The notes below the pieces were generated by a model, which saw nothing but the letters and a program-made list of their open reading frames with translations, did not search any database and was not told where the DNA came from. The position numbers and the translations under genes were made by a program. A stretch of 64,000 bases of DNA from Haberlea rhodopensis (taxonomy: Eukaryota; Streptophyta; Magnoliopsida; Lamiales; Gesneriaceae). Below are positions 45,199 through 55,600 of the stretch, piece after piece (position 1 is the first letter of the stretch; the number at the start of each line of letters is the position of its first letter). The stretch spans positions 3,329,043-3,393,042 of the forward strand of contig CAJQUN010000042.1 in NCBI GenBank assembly GCA_907163345.1, read 5' to 3'.

Positions 45199-45577
45199 CA
45201 GAATTAACGATAAAAATCTCAGGAAAATTTGATCAATTAACAGTTAATTGAATATTTGACAGATCGAACAATCTAAAATCAGAAAGCTAATTAAAACAAG
45301 ATCGAAATCAGCTGCTCAATGAATTAGATGAAAAAAGTTTGGGACAACGATAAACGTTCTGTTAGAAATATCAAATTTTTTATGATGGTTTTTATTGCTT
45401 GCAACAGGGGTAATGTAGTAATAAAAATAGACCAGTTAGATTAGGGTTTAATAAATTGGACTTATGTGAAATATGTTTTTTAAAAGATATATTTAGTTGA
45501 AAAGAAAATATATTGCTAGATTTAGTTGAAACAAGTTTTGAAAAGTGGTACCTATGTGTAATTTCCTCTATTTCTTA

Positions 45578-46474
45578 ACTATCTAAATTCTAAATTGTGG
45601 AATTTATAATTTCATTACTAGGGGTATACCCAAAATTTTGGTGAGGGAGAAACTGAATTTATTATGATACTCTTAGAGATAGTGTCTTATGGTGCATTCA
45701 CTTTTGATCGACAATATTACATTTCAATGGTTTGGTCTGACTACTCTTAAGGGCAATATCGCAATATCAAACACAACGAGAGTGTGTTTGTCAATTAATT
45801 CAGAATGACAAAACCCGAATTAATTCAGAATGACAAAACCCGAATTTTATGAAATGACACAAATTTAAGTTTTTTTGTTCGAGGGGGCGATCGCACTTTC
45901 ATATAAATTGGTATTAACCGATTCATCACTCTGAACACAATTTCAAATCATAAAAATGCAACTGATTCCGTCGTCTAATTCAACAATGCCCACAATAATT
46001 GGTTAAAATCAACTGGAGTAAACATATCAAACTGAAACTCATACATCAAAAACGTCAAATACCGAAGCAATCTAACCACGCAATACTTGATTGAAGAGTA
46101 ATTCAAGAAACATGTATCAGCCTCCCCCTCAAAAAATTTCTGGAAATTCCTAGGCAAATCATGCTGGAAGAACGAATAATCCACCTTTACATATACCCGG
46201 GCAAAATGCCTGATGCCCATTTTTTAAGCCTGGCATCGGGATGCTGTGCTTCAGGACGGACGAAGCACTGAAACTAGATGATGGCTTAGTTGTCTTGGAC
46301 AATTGTTGGTGAAAATAAACAGAGATAATCTATTATTTGTTGGATCCAGAAAATAGAAGCAATCAAACATTCAACATTGTAAAAACAATCCATCCCATAG
46401 TAAGCTCGACTCCTACTGTTTCTCCAAGGCCAGGTTTACATTAACAAAACTTCATACAAAATTTAGCATTATAA
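45578..46474. other. Downstream flank of EMC6 with an unassigned frame
   Basis: 45975-46220 (minus) is an 81-codon frame starting MGIRHFARVY and ending FNQLLWALLN. Composition is plausible for protein and an in-frame ATG follows a run of A, but no family is recognised and no splice partner is found. It could be a decayed gene. The rest is AT-rich. Confidence 0.25.
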
Positions 46475-46888
46475 TTTTTTAATGAGTGCCTTCCGCTTCC
46501 TCCTGAACAGCCTTCATTCTGGATTCCTCAGAAAATATGCACAAAGTCGTAAGCGAATCTTTTCCAGGTCAAGGAAAGAAGGCAACAGTAGGCATGTACG
46601 TAACATGATCATCGAGTATATCACCTAGTTCTCCCACTTAATAAAAAGAATAAATGTAATAGACGAAAGCTTATGTAAATCATGGCGAAACCAAAGGTCA
46701 TTACAGAAATATAGAAATAGGGATTAGTTTCAAAAGGAGGCTGTGCATGACCCTGAATCACAATTCACAGGCACAAGCTACCACAAATATAAAATGATCT
46801 AAGGCAAGTATGCATATCTTGAATATCAGTTAAAAACCCCAGCAGAAGGAAAAAAACCAAACTCGATCACCTATAAATATGAATAAAT
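46475..46888. other. EMC6 3' flank
   Basis: Minus-strand short frames (for example DLEKIRLRLCAYFLRNPE near 46510-46570) are open but isolated. About 46810-46888 is homologous to 25331-25400. Probable 3' UTR of EMC6 plus unassigned DNA. Confidence 0.3.
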
Positions 46889-47775
46889 TTAGGAAGTACA
46901 AGGATACGTCCAGAATAACACGAACGACTGCAAGAAACCAAAATACTCAAGATCAGATAACATCACAATAACAATTGAAATCAAATTACACTTAAAACAT
47001 AACAAGATAAAAATAGCATTCACCACAGGTAAGTTATATTTACCAAACGTAAGCAACATGCATATTTGCTTTTGAAAGAAGAACATCTCATTATAGACCA
47101 TGCAAGAAAATAAAAATCTAGACATAATCAAATGACCTTTAACAACAGCTGGATAATCGTTATAAGGGCCCAAATAAAAAAAAAGCATAATATATGTGGC
47201 CTAATGGAACCGGTATGAACATAACACATTCCACAAGCCTCCAATAAGCATACGGATAAATTTGTATGATGTTAAGAATCAGAAGTTCCAAAAATGATGC
47301 CAATAACACAACAAAAAATATACCATAAGCCCACCAAGAACTCCATCGAGCATAATCCGGTTCCAACTATCAAAGTAAGAATGAACAGAAAACTCAGCCT
47401 TGGCAGCAAGTCCAGCTGAAGTGATAGCCATGACTAGGAAATAGAAGACAAATCCTGTCAAGCCAGTAAATCCTAATATTCCTGCAATCACTCCACCTAT
47501 GATCGACATAAAGGTGCGGCTGAATAAAACAAAAATACCAAGGTTCAGTACGATTTATATATTGTTTCCAATTCTTTCAAAATGGCATAAACTTGGAAGC
47601 TTATTGATGTTTCACGTGATTAAACATAACATGTCAATATTCAAAAGCATGATTTTTTATTAAACGGTGGCCATTATGCAGAACCACATGATAACTAGGT
47701 AGAAAATAACCAGTAATTAACAACTCTTGTGTTGTTTTGCATATTTTCAACATTAACCGTCGGTAACTCATCCAT
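46889..47775 (-). CDS. EMC6: ER membrane protein complex subunit 6 (EMC6), three exons, altered C-terminus
   Basis: EMC6 is a small multi-span subunit of the ER insertase for tail-anchored and polytopic membrane proteins. Exon 1 is 47775-47711 (MDELPTVNVENMQNNTRVVN), exon 2 is 47519-47324 (RTFMSIIGGVIAGILGFTGL, then TGFVFYFLVMAITSAGL and AKAEFSVHSYFDSWNRIMLD), and exon 3 is 46927-46889 (SFVLFWTYPCTS, stop). GT-AG junctions and phases give 99 residues. Exon 2 is strongly conserved and carries the two first membrane spans. In plant homologues the last exon continues from FWT into a longer hydrophobic tail. Here it ends after eight residues from FWT onward, without it. The N-terminus is short, and upstream sequence in the same frame is open for about 25 codons with no ATG. 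Confidence 0.88.
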
Positions 47776-48487
47776 GGCTTCGATCAATTTCTTTCCGTCT
47801 GCGGTTGTATCTTCCTGTATTGCAGTGAACTTCTCTTACATCTGATTTTTACAACCCTTCTGAAGTTAAGGTAGAGAAATCAGAGTTAAAAATTAATCAT
47901 TACAACTCAACACGAGTGCCTACCAATCAAGTAAAAGAGACAACTCAATACCCCATCATAAGACCTTTGAGATTAAATAAACCACCGAAATAAAATAGCA
48001 TGGAACATAGTTCGGACAATGTAACGGAGATTAATGTGATAGTGTAATTTAAATACTTAAATACCACATTCAAAAACCTACAAAAACAAATAATGCAGCA
48101 ATCACATAAAACTCTTCTGCAACCCAAAGACACATGCATTTACGAGATTCCATGTAATTTCACGCAACCCACGATGAATATCATAACTTACAATCTGGTT
48201 ATGAAATCAAACACAATTTCGTGCTTGGAATCCATCCAAAAAATTAAGTGAACTCACAATTACTAACAGATATGAGAAAATGATGCAGCTCTATTTGCAT
48301 AATAGAATAGATCGAGTGGTAATTGAAGATAATAATCACGAGCAAATACCTGAGAGTTTGGCGAAGACGAGAGGGATCTGCGCCAAAAAATAAAAATCTA
48401 CTTCGCAAAAGACATCTCCATTGGACACGGGTTAACTCGTTCCCTGAGCTCTACTTGCGCTGACCTAATTAAGTTGTGCATAATATC
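47776..48487 (-). other. EMC6 5' UTR, leader intron and promoter region
   Basis: A probable non-coding exon ends at about 48353 on the minus strand (GCCAAACTCTCAG, then GTATTTGC). The region left of it is AT-rich intron. The promoter would lie next to the Mutator-like end at 48488, so the transposon sits directly upstream of the gene. Confidence 0.4.
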
Positions 48488-48709
48488 GGGAAAATTTCGG
48501 GTCGGTATCATTTGGTAAATGATTTTTCGGCCGAGACATCCTAAACAAATTCTTTCAACTAGGTCCAATTTTGGTCAAAAGGACCAAAACAGTCTTCCGT
48601 CTTCCTTGGATTACCTCCTTCAACCTCAAAACCCTAATCTCCAACCCTCACATCAGCCACATGTCTCAACCCTCACATCAGCCAGTCGTCTGAAGTTGTC
48701 ATTCCTCCC

Positions 48710-48758
48710 ATGGCGTCAGAGCTGAACGCACTGGTCGCGAAGAAACGAAAACAAAAAG
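48710..48758 (+). pseudogene. First exon of a plant-mobile-domain gene in the second MULE
   Basis: MASELNALVAKKRKQK followed by GGTTGTGC. It is Lys/Arg-rich, 16 codons plus 1 nt, and ends in the same phase before a GT as the Lys-rich exon at 43494-43575. It is at the equivalent distance from the element end. No second exon is readable downstream. Confidence 0.45.
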
Positions 48759-49757
48759 GTTGTGCAAGAAGACAAAATCATCTCCTTTTTCTGTTTATTA
48801 TCTATTTACCGATTGTGTTGATTTTGTTTTATATTTCTTATGAATTTCAATTTTTTTGTAATGAATGTTTGTAGATTTTTAATGTGAAACGTAAAAAATA
48901 TAATGTATTTGAGATGTTGATCAATTATTTTAATGAAAATTTTATATTTAATATGAATTTCAATTTTATTGTAATATTTATTTGTAGATTTTTAATGTAA
49001 AACTCAAAACTATAATGTTTTTAAGATATTCGATCAATTCTTTGAATGAAAATTTTGAGAATGTAATGATATCGAAACCATTACATGCACCGGCAACTCA
49101 TGAGTCTATCGGTGCATGTAATTTACATGCACCGATAGACTCAGTGGTGCATGTAACTTACATGCACCTTTAGACTTAGGTATTGCTTTCTTATTCAGTT
49201 TGTTATTCTACATCACGAGCCTTCTATTTCAGTTTGCTATTAATTTTTAAAAAAAATTAATGAGGAAAAAATGTTACATATTCAAAATTATATGTAAGAA
49301 GACTATTTTTTTGTTAAATATAGTATAAGTCTATCGATGTATGTAATTTACATGCACCAATAGACTCAACGCTGTATGTAATTCACATGCACCGACTTGC
49401 TAAAATCTATCGATGCATATAATTTATATGCACTGATAGACGGTGATACACTAATATACTATGTTTTTTATCTAATTACTAAATAACAATGATCAAATCA
49501 TAAAAATGATAAAAATTAAATTTTTATCATGGATGAGTATGTACTATATGATACATTATTAATTTTTTTTATCATGGATGAGTATGTACTATATGATATA
49601 TTACATATACGTGTCTTAATTTTTATGTTTTATTTGTGATCGTCTTTAACACTTACTCTATGATACTTATTTATTATGTAATTTGAGAACTAATGCAAAT
49701 GTTGAGTCTACCGGTGCATGTAATTTGCATGCACCGATAGACACGGATATGTAATAT

Positions 49758-49926
49758 ATTATCATTTGAAAAATAATATACTTTTGTTATGAGATTATTC
49801 AATAATTTATCATATAATACATACTCATCCATGATAATTAAATTTTTATCATGGATGAGTATGTACTATATGATAAATTATTGAATAATCTCATAACAAA
49901 AAGTATATTATTTTTCAAATGATAAT
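49758..49926. repeat. Long inverted repeat, arms about 80 bp, 8-nt loop
   Basis: The left arm 49758-49837 (starts ATTATCATTTGAAAAATAAT) and right arm 49846-49926 are near-perfect inverse copies around TTAAATTT. One arm also recurs as direct copies near 50160-50240 and 49500-49600. A transcript would fold into a long hairpin. Confidence 0.9.
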
Positions 49927-50298
49927 AAATTACACATACGTGTCTTAATTTTTAAGTGTTATTTGTGATCGTCTTTAACACTAACTGTATGATACTTATT
50001 TATTATGTAATTTCAGAACCAATGCAAATGTTGAGTCTATCGGTGCATGTAATTTACATGCACCGTAGACTAACGGTCATGTAATTTACATGCACCGCTA
50101 TGTGTTGCTTGCTTGCTGATCTTATAACAAATTAAAGATACAATATATTATTTTAGAAATTAAATTTTATTATGGATGAGTATATAATATATGATAAATT
50201 ATTGAATAAGCTCATAACAAAAGTATATTATTTTTCAAATGATAATATATTACACATACATGTCTTAATTTTTATGTGTTATTTGTGATCGTCTTTAA

Positions 50299-50793
50299 CA
50301 CTTATTGTATGATACTTATTTATTATGTAATTTGAGAACCAATGCAAATGTTAAGTCTACCGATGCATGTAATTTACATGCACCGATAGACTAGTGGTGC
50401 ATGTAAATTACATGTACCGGTAGACTGGTGTGCATGTAATTTACATGCACTGCTATATGTTGCTTGCTTGTTTAATATTGTTAATTCTTCAACTTTGATT
50501 TGGGAAGATAAGATAATGCTACCTCACTGATATATTGTCAGGAATTTGATATATGCATCGTTTATTTTATTATAGATCATTCCACTAATGTAGTGGCATG
50601 ATATCTGAAAGTTTAGAAATGAAAACAGTAAGTAAACAAGTGAAAATGGCTATCTTATATTTCTAAATCAAAGTTGAAGAACTAACAATCTTAAACAAGC
50701 AAGCAACACATAGCAGTGCATGTAAATGACATGCATCACCAACATTTGCATTGGTTCTCAAATTACATAATAAATAAGTATCATACAGTAAGA
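50299..50793. repeat. Inverted duplication around a 160-bp centre
   Basis: 50299-50503 and 50665-50793 are inverse copies (for example GCTTGCTTGTTTAATATTGT and its inverse; TTTGAGAACCAATGCAAATG and its inverse). The left arm carries three palindromes and the right arm one. Confidence 0.85.
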
Positions 50794-50986
50794 TGCACGA
50801 ATATTACTTGTGCCACACAGGTGGTGCACATTTGTTTGTTTGCACCGGTCATCATTAGTGTACAAGTAATATAAATGCATTGCCTTAGCGCTACACTCAT
50901 TCTGTGCATGAGAGTGCACCCAAGAAACCAATAGGTGCATGTAATATAAATGCACTATTTGAGTCTAGTGGCGCATGAGAGTGCAC

Positions 50987-51459
50987 TAGGGGTGTAAACG
51001 AATCGAACATGTTCACGAACTTTTCGAGCCGGCTCGATAAATATTTGATTCGAATTCAAAATTCTCGAATTCGAGCCGAACTCGAACATGTTCGAACTTT
51101 TTTTTGAGCCGAACTCGAGCCCAAATTACTTTGTTCGATAGTTCTCGAGCCGCTCGCGAACTTTAATATTTTATTAATATAATATAATTATATATTAAAT
51201 AAATATATTTCAAACCTTTCGGGTATTTATTTTCGAGCACTAATTCGGATAGCTCGCGAACATGTTCGAACCTTTTCGAGCCAAACTCGAACTCTAATTC
51301 GAGCCGAACTCGAACTCAAATTCGAGCCGAACTCGAGCCAAATTTTTGAAACTGTTCGAACTTCGAATCGAACTCGAGCTCGAATATAACTATTTCGAGC
51401 TGAATTCGAACTTTAAATTTTCTGCATATTCGGCTCGATTCGGTTCGTTTACACCCCTA
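50987..51459. mobile_element. hAT-type MITE (473 bp) with perfect 8-bp target duplication
   Basis: The ends TAGGGGTGTAAACGAATCGA and the inverse of GGTTCGTTTACACCCCTA match. GAGTGCAC is duplicated at 50979-50986 and 51460-51467. The interior is packed with short GAGCCGAACTCGA motifs. No coding capacity. Confidence 0.93.
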
Positions 51460-51600
51460 GAGTGCACCCAAGAAACCAATAGGTGCATGTAATATAAATG
51501 CAATATTTGAGTCTACTGGTGCAACTGTAGATGAATGTTATTCTTGTAATTGCCTTCTGAAATGGACCTAGTTGAAAGAAAAATATTTTGGTGCACATAG

Positions 51601-52085
51601 TCTTTCTTTATTTTGTTTCTATGTTTTTTAGTAATCATGTTTATTTTTGCAGTTGTTCTGTCGTGTATGTAACTATAAGTATATGTGTTGCTATGGTGCC
51701 TCTTTGATGATAGTTATTTTGCTCTACTTTTCTACCTTGGCTATGCTTGGCTATGACTATTGCGCATTGATATTTCGTGCGTCAATCCAGTGGTGTCCTT
51801 GGTCGATGGCTTCAGTTGAGGGATTTGGATACGAGATATTGATCTTTTGTTGGATTTTTATCAGTTTATGCTTCTTGTATATCTTCCTTTGTACCTTAAG
51901 ATATCTTGGAAGACAGTTCTCTTGTTCGAACACATCCTGAAATCTATGATATGAAGGATCTGATTTGGCTTTGGTAGTTCATGCACTCGCTTGGTCAATA
52001 TATTATGCTTTGGCAGTGTTTCACATTACCATTACACACTCCTCTATGTTTTTAATAGACGTTGATGTCATATGACATATTGATT
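51601..52085. other. Unassigned region with a hydrophobic frame
   Basis: A plus-strand frame at 51647-51940 follows TTTTTGCAG and encodes a hydrophobic chain (MIVILLYFSTLAML, YEILIFCWIFISLCF). Another frame near 51910-51980 reads SSLVRTHPEIYDMKDLIWLW and a stop. No family is recognised. Confidence 0.25.
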
Positions 52086-52585
52086 TCCTCGGCTAAAATC
52101 CCCAAGAACCGAACAAGTCATATACCGAACAGGAGGACACCGAGCAGGGTTTTACCGAGCAGCTGCTAAACCCTCCTCGGTTCCCAGGTCAAAGGTTAAC
52201 GGAAGACCCGGAGATAACCAACAAATCAACCGGCGTGGATAAACGTGCAGTAATGGGGCGCGGATTTCTCGGACACGCTTGGCTCCAGTTAAGCCACGAT
52301 CAGAGGACATCGTGTTCCGGATCTCCCGCGAACCAATCACTGGGAACAACCCTATAAATAACCGCAGATGGTCTCATAGTAAAGGGTTGAATTTTTCTAT
52401 ACAAAAAGACTCCGAAGAGAGCAAATTTAGATCTGTTCGGTTATTTTCATTATTTTTCTGGGATATTTCTATAAGTCTCTGGGCTATTGTAAATTGTGTC
52501 ACAGGAGTCCTGTAATCAAGAAAAAAGTGTGATAATGAAATTTATACTGGAGAAGACCCAAACTTTCTCGAACCCGTGCGACACT
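52086..52585. repeat. Fragment of a gypsy-type LTR
   Basis: It contains CCGAGCAG words, a leader-like CCTATAAATAACCGCAGATG (possible TATA box and start region) and a short block (52293-52325) repeated at 60332-60364. No coding sequence. The left limit is uncertain. Confidence 0.45.
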
Positions 52586-53022
52586 TGACTAGTAACCCCG
52601 CGTCGCTAGCAAGTCAGCCTTCCTCCCGAGTTGGTTGCTAAAGTGCTAGAAAGAGAGAACACAAAGAGATTGAGAGAATGCTTTGTATTGCTTGAATACT
52701 TTGATTGAAAACTTGATGGTTACAAATGAACTCCTACCCCCTATATATACAAGTCCACCTCATCAATGGATGGTTGTGATCGATTTGATCTAACGGTGGA
52801 GAATGACCTTCTAGGATCTTCTACACTTCTACATGTTTCTATAAGGTTCCATGGATATCTCCTACAAGATTCTAGAAAACTCTATATTAAAAAAGAATAT
52901 ACAAGTGAGACCTAGAATCTTCCGGGGTGCTCTAAAGTGTTCTTCAAACTTCTGGGAGCTTCCGGGATGTCCCAAAGCCTCTTAATATGCCGGAATCCGC
53001 TAGAAAGTTCCGGAGTGTGACA
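52586..53022 (-). repeat. 3' LTR of the chromovirus
   Basis: 437 bp; on the element strand it begins TGTCACACTCCGGAACTTTC and ends CTAGTCA. The left limit rests only on the TG...CA rule, since no second copy is in the window. Confidence 0.6.
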
Positions 53023-53033
53023 TTCTCCCCCAC

Positions 53034-53639
53034 CTAAGTTGGCGACGCCCTTGTCCCCTGCATATCACGGAACTCCTTGATCTTGTGTGCAAATTGCCAC
53101 AAGTGGTCTTCGTGCTCCCAGCTAGACTCTGCCTCAGGTAGACTCTTCCATTGCACGAAGTACTCTGTGTATGGGGGAACTCCTCTTTTACGTATCACTC
53201 GGTCCGCCAGAATCTCCTCCACGCCTTTGTCATATGAAGTGACCACAGCAGTTGGCGCCCGACGTGATGTCCCACTGCTTGGATCCTCCATGTCCGCATG
53301 ATATGGCTTCAGCTGACTCACATGAAACACTGGATGGATCTTTAACTTTGGCGGTAATTGTAGTCGATAAGACACTGTGCCTATACGTCGATCGATGGGA
53401 AAGGGGCCTTCATATCTACGTATCAACCCCTTGTGTACTGGCCGCAATGATTTGAATTGTTGAGGTAGTAGCTTCACCATTACAAGGTCCCCTTCCTTGA
53501 ACTCGACCGCTCGTCGCTTAAGATCTGCCCACTTCTTCATCTTTTTGGCGGCTTTGTTCAAGGATGCCCGAGCCAAGTCAGTCTCCTCCTGTATGGACTT
53601 GGTGAATGTGTCGGGCTCTCCCGGTGTAGCCTGTGGCAA
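53034..53639 (-). pseudogene. Integrase C-terminus with chromodomain
   Basis: A 201-codon frame. LNKAAKKMKKWADLKRR and GDLVMVKLLPQQFKSLRPVH are the integrase C-terminal fold, and LKIHPVFHVSQLKPYH its conserved end. The chromodomain follows: EEILADRVIRKRG, YTEYFVQWKSLPEAESSWEH, DHLWQFAHKIKEF. In chromoviruses this domain steers insertion towards modified histones. Aromatic residues Y, W and W of the binding cage are kept. It is separated from the catalytic core by a frame change near 53630. Confidence 0.88.
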
Positions 53640-54054
53640 TGTTATGCGGTGTCATCAGCTGTCTGCCTGTGGCTAACTCAAATGGACTACGCCCAGTAGA
53701 TTCGCTTCGCTGCAAATTATAAGAGAACTGGGCAGTGTCAAAGAGTTTTTCCCAATCTCGCTGGTTGGCACTTACATAGTGCCGTAAGTATAATTCTAGT
53801 AGCGCATTGACCCGCTCGGTCTGCCCATCCATTTGCGGGTGGAAACTTGTTGAGAATGCAAGATCGGACCCCAAAAGCTTGAATAGCTCGGACCAAAACT
53901 TCCCCGTGAAGCGAGGGTCGCGATCACACACAATGGTCTTCGGAATGCCCCAATGCTTGACCACGTGCTTAGTGAAAAGCTTGGCTGTGTCAACGGCAGT
54001 GATGTCTGGCGGTGCAGCAATAAATATAGCATACTTAGAAAACCTGTCCACCAC
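53578..54054 (-). pseudogene. Integrase catalytic core
   Basis: VDRFSKYAIFIAA, then TIVCDRDPRF (Asp), then HPQMDGQTERVNALLELYLR (Glu). The DDE acids look intact. The frame ends in a divergent tail (TGRARHIHQVH) after a shift. Confidence 0.87.
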
Positions 54055-54700
54055 AACAATGATAGTCTTCTGACTTGGGTAGTGTCGTAATGAAGTTCAT
54101 TGATATGCACTCGAACGGGTGCTCAGGAATGGGAAGTGGTTGTAGGAGACCGGCTGGCTGCTGTTGTTCCACCTTGTCTTGTTGGCACACAAGACAAGTC
54201 CTCACATAGGCCTCCACATCCTCCCGCATCCTTGGCCAATAATAAGAATCCTCCATGAGTGACAGAGTGCGATGCATTCCCGGGTGGCCAGCCCACTTTG
54301 TATCATGACACTCCTTGAGTATTTCCCGGCGCAAATTTCCCCACTTGGGCACGAAGAGGCAGTCTCCCTTAGTGAATAGCAAGCCATCTTGAATCCAAAA
54401 GCGTCGGGTTTTGCCTTCCCTAGCAAAGTCCATGATGTTCCTCGCCATCGGGTCTTGACCTAGTCCCTCCCGTATGCGATCCTTCAACATGCTTGCGGGT
54501 TGGCTTATGGCTGCGAGCTCCGCCTTCCGGCTTAAGGCATCGGCTACACGATTGGTTGTCCCCGGCTTGTACTCCAATGTGTAGTCGAACTCCACAAGAA
54601 ACTCCTGCCACCTGGCTTGTTTCGGAGTGAGCTTCTTTTGAGTTTGGAAGTAGCTTGTGGCAACATTGTCCGTCCGCACAATAAACTTGCTCCCAAGCAA
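54035..54700 (-). pseudogene. RNase H end and integrase zinc-binding domain
   Basis: FIVRTDNVATSYFQTQKKLT and TNRVADALSRK close RNase H. HDTKWAGHPGMHRTLSLMED...YWPRMREDVEAYVRTCLVCQQ is the HHCC zinc domain. It runs out of frame at KSEDYHCCGG, where the core should begin. Confidence 0.87.
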
Positions 54701-54715
54701 GTAATGCCTCCATAC

Positions 54716-55600
54716 TCATAGACAATGGACCACTGCAGTCACCTCCTTCTCATGAACTGTGTAGCGCCGCTCGGCATCATTCAACTTGCGGCTCTCAAAA
54801 GCAATGGGGTGCCCATTTTTCATAAGAACGCCCCCAATGTCATAGTCTGAGGCATCAGTGTGCACCTCATATGGCTTTGTGTGATCCGGCAGGGCTAAGA
54901 CTGGTTGCTCCGTCACCATGCTCTTTAGCTCTACAAATGCTTCCCGGCACTTTGGATCCCACTTCCACTTCTTGTTCTTCTTCAAGAGATTAGTGAGGGG
55001 TGTGGCAATGTTAGAATACCCCTGTATGAAGCGACGGTAATAGTTGGCTAGCCCCAAAAAAGATCGGAGTTGGGGTACATTTGTTGGAGCCTCCCAATCT
55101 CGTATGGCCTTCACCTTGACCTCTTCCATCATGATACTCCCGGTCTTGATGTTGTGGCCCAAGAATGACACCTCATCTCGGGCAAAAGAGCACTTCTCCA
55201 ACTTGATATAAAGTTCACTCTCCCGAAGTGCCTGAAATACCTTTCTCAAATGCTCCACGTGTTCCTCCAACGTGGATGAGTAGATAACAATATCATCAAG
55301 GTAAACAACCACAAATTTATCCAAGTAAGCGTGGAATACCTTGTTCATGAGGGTGCAAAATGTTGCCGGGGCATTGGTGAGACCAAAAGGCATAACTAGA
55401 AATTCATAAGACCCGTACCTCGTCACCATGGCGGTCTTTGGCTCGTCCCCTACGGCAATCCGCACTTGCCAATATCCGGAACGCAAGTCTATCTTTGAAA
55501 ACCACTTGGCCCCTCCAAGTTGGTCGAATAACTCTCCAATGAGTGGTATAGGGTACTTGTTCCGGACGTCAATTTGTTCAAGGCCCGATAGTTCACGCAC
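54716..55600 (-). pseudogene. Reverse transcriptase and RNase H
   Basis: IDVRNKYPIPLIGELFDQL, WFSKIDLRSGYWQVRI (catalytic Asp), MPFGLTNAPATF and VVVYLDDIVIYSSTLEEHVE (YLDD box). RNase H starts PYEVHTDASDYDIGGVLM. An in-frame TGA after AVVHCL (near 54718) precedes WRHYLLGSKF. Confidence 0.9.

Larger units (their letters stand above)
43171..45568. mobile_element. Mutator-like element (2.4 kb) with perfect 9-bp target duplication
   Basis: TATTTCTTA at 43162-43170 and 45569-45577 is a perfect 9-bp duplication, the Mutator hallmark. The terminal regions are inverted and diverged: GGGAAAATTTCGG at the left, GAGGAAATTACAC inverse at the right, followed on both sides by pyrimidine-rich ATTACCCTC-type DNA. 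Inside are a plus-strand plant-mobile-domain gene head, a cluster of palindromes in its intron, and a minus-strand N-terminal piece of Mutator transposase, facing each other. The middle of the parental element has been deleted. Confidence 0.9.
49085..50965. repeat. Array of GGTGCATGTAA palindromes in the second MULE
   Basis: Full units with arms of about 15-21 nt occur at 49101-49143 (perfect), 49328-49367, 49406-49441, 49707-49742, 50035-50070 and 50356-50391. Shorter ones with arms GGTGCATGTAA lie at about 49145, 50078, 50395, 50425 and 50710, and half units near 50820-50960. The usual full arm is GTCTATCGGTGCATGTAA. Units are separated by unequal AT-rich spacers. The same family is present in the element at 43171. 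Confidence 0.92.
48488..51600. mobile_element. Second Mutator-like segment, rearranged and rich in palindromes
   Basis: The left end GGGAAAATTTCGGGTCGGTA matches that of the element at 43171 (GGGAAAATTTCGGGCCGGTA). TTCAACTAGGTCCAATTTTG inside the left end has an inverted counterpart near 51562-51585 (AAATGGACCTAGTTGAAAG). No 9-bp duplication could be found, so the right end is probably lost or rearranged. The interior has no transposase. It is made of AT-rich DNA, over ten large palindromes, a long hairpin and an inverted duplication, plus one hAT MITE. Confidence 0.68.

Noticed and set aside
44648..45232. 194-codon plus-strand frame
   Set aside because: Antisense of the Mutator transposase fragment. 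Palindromes are open on both strands, which explains it.
47160..47366. Hydrophobic minus-strand frame overlapping EMC6 exon 2
   Set aside because: Another frame of exon 2 running into intron 2. The spliced EMC6 frame explains the conservation.
53807..54073. Plus-strand frame within the chromovirus
   Set aside because: Antisense of the integrase core.
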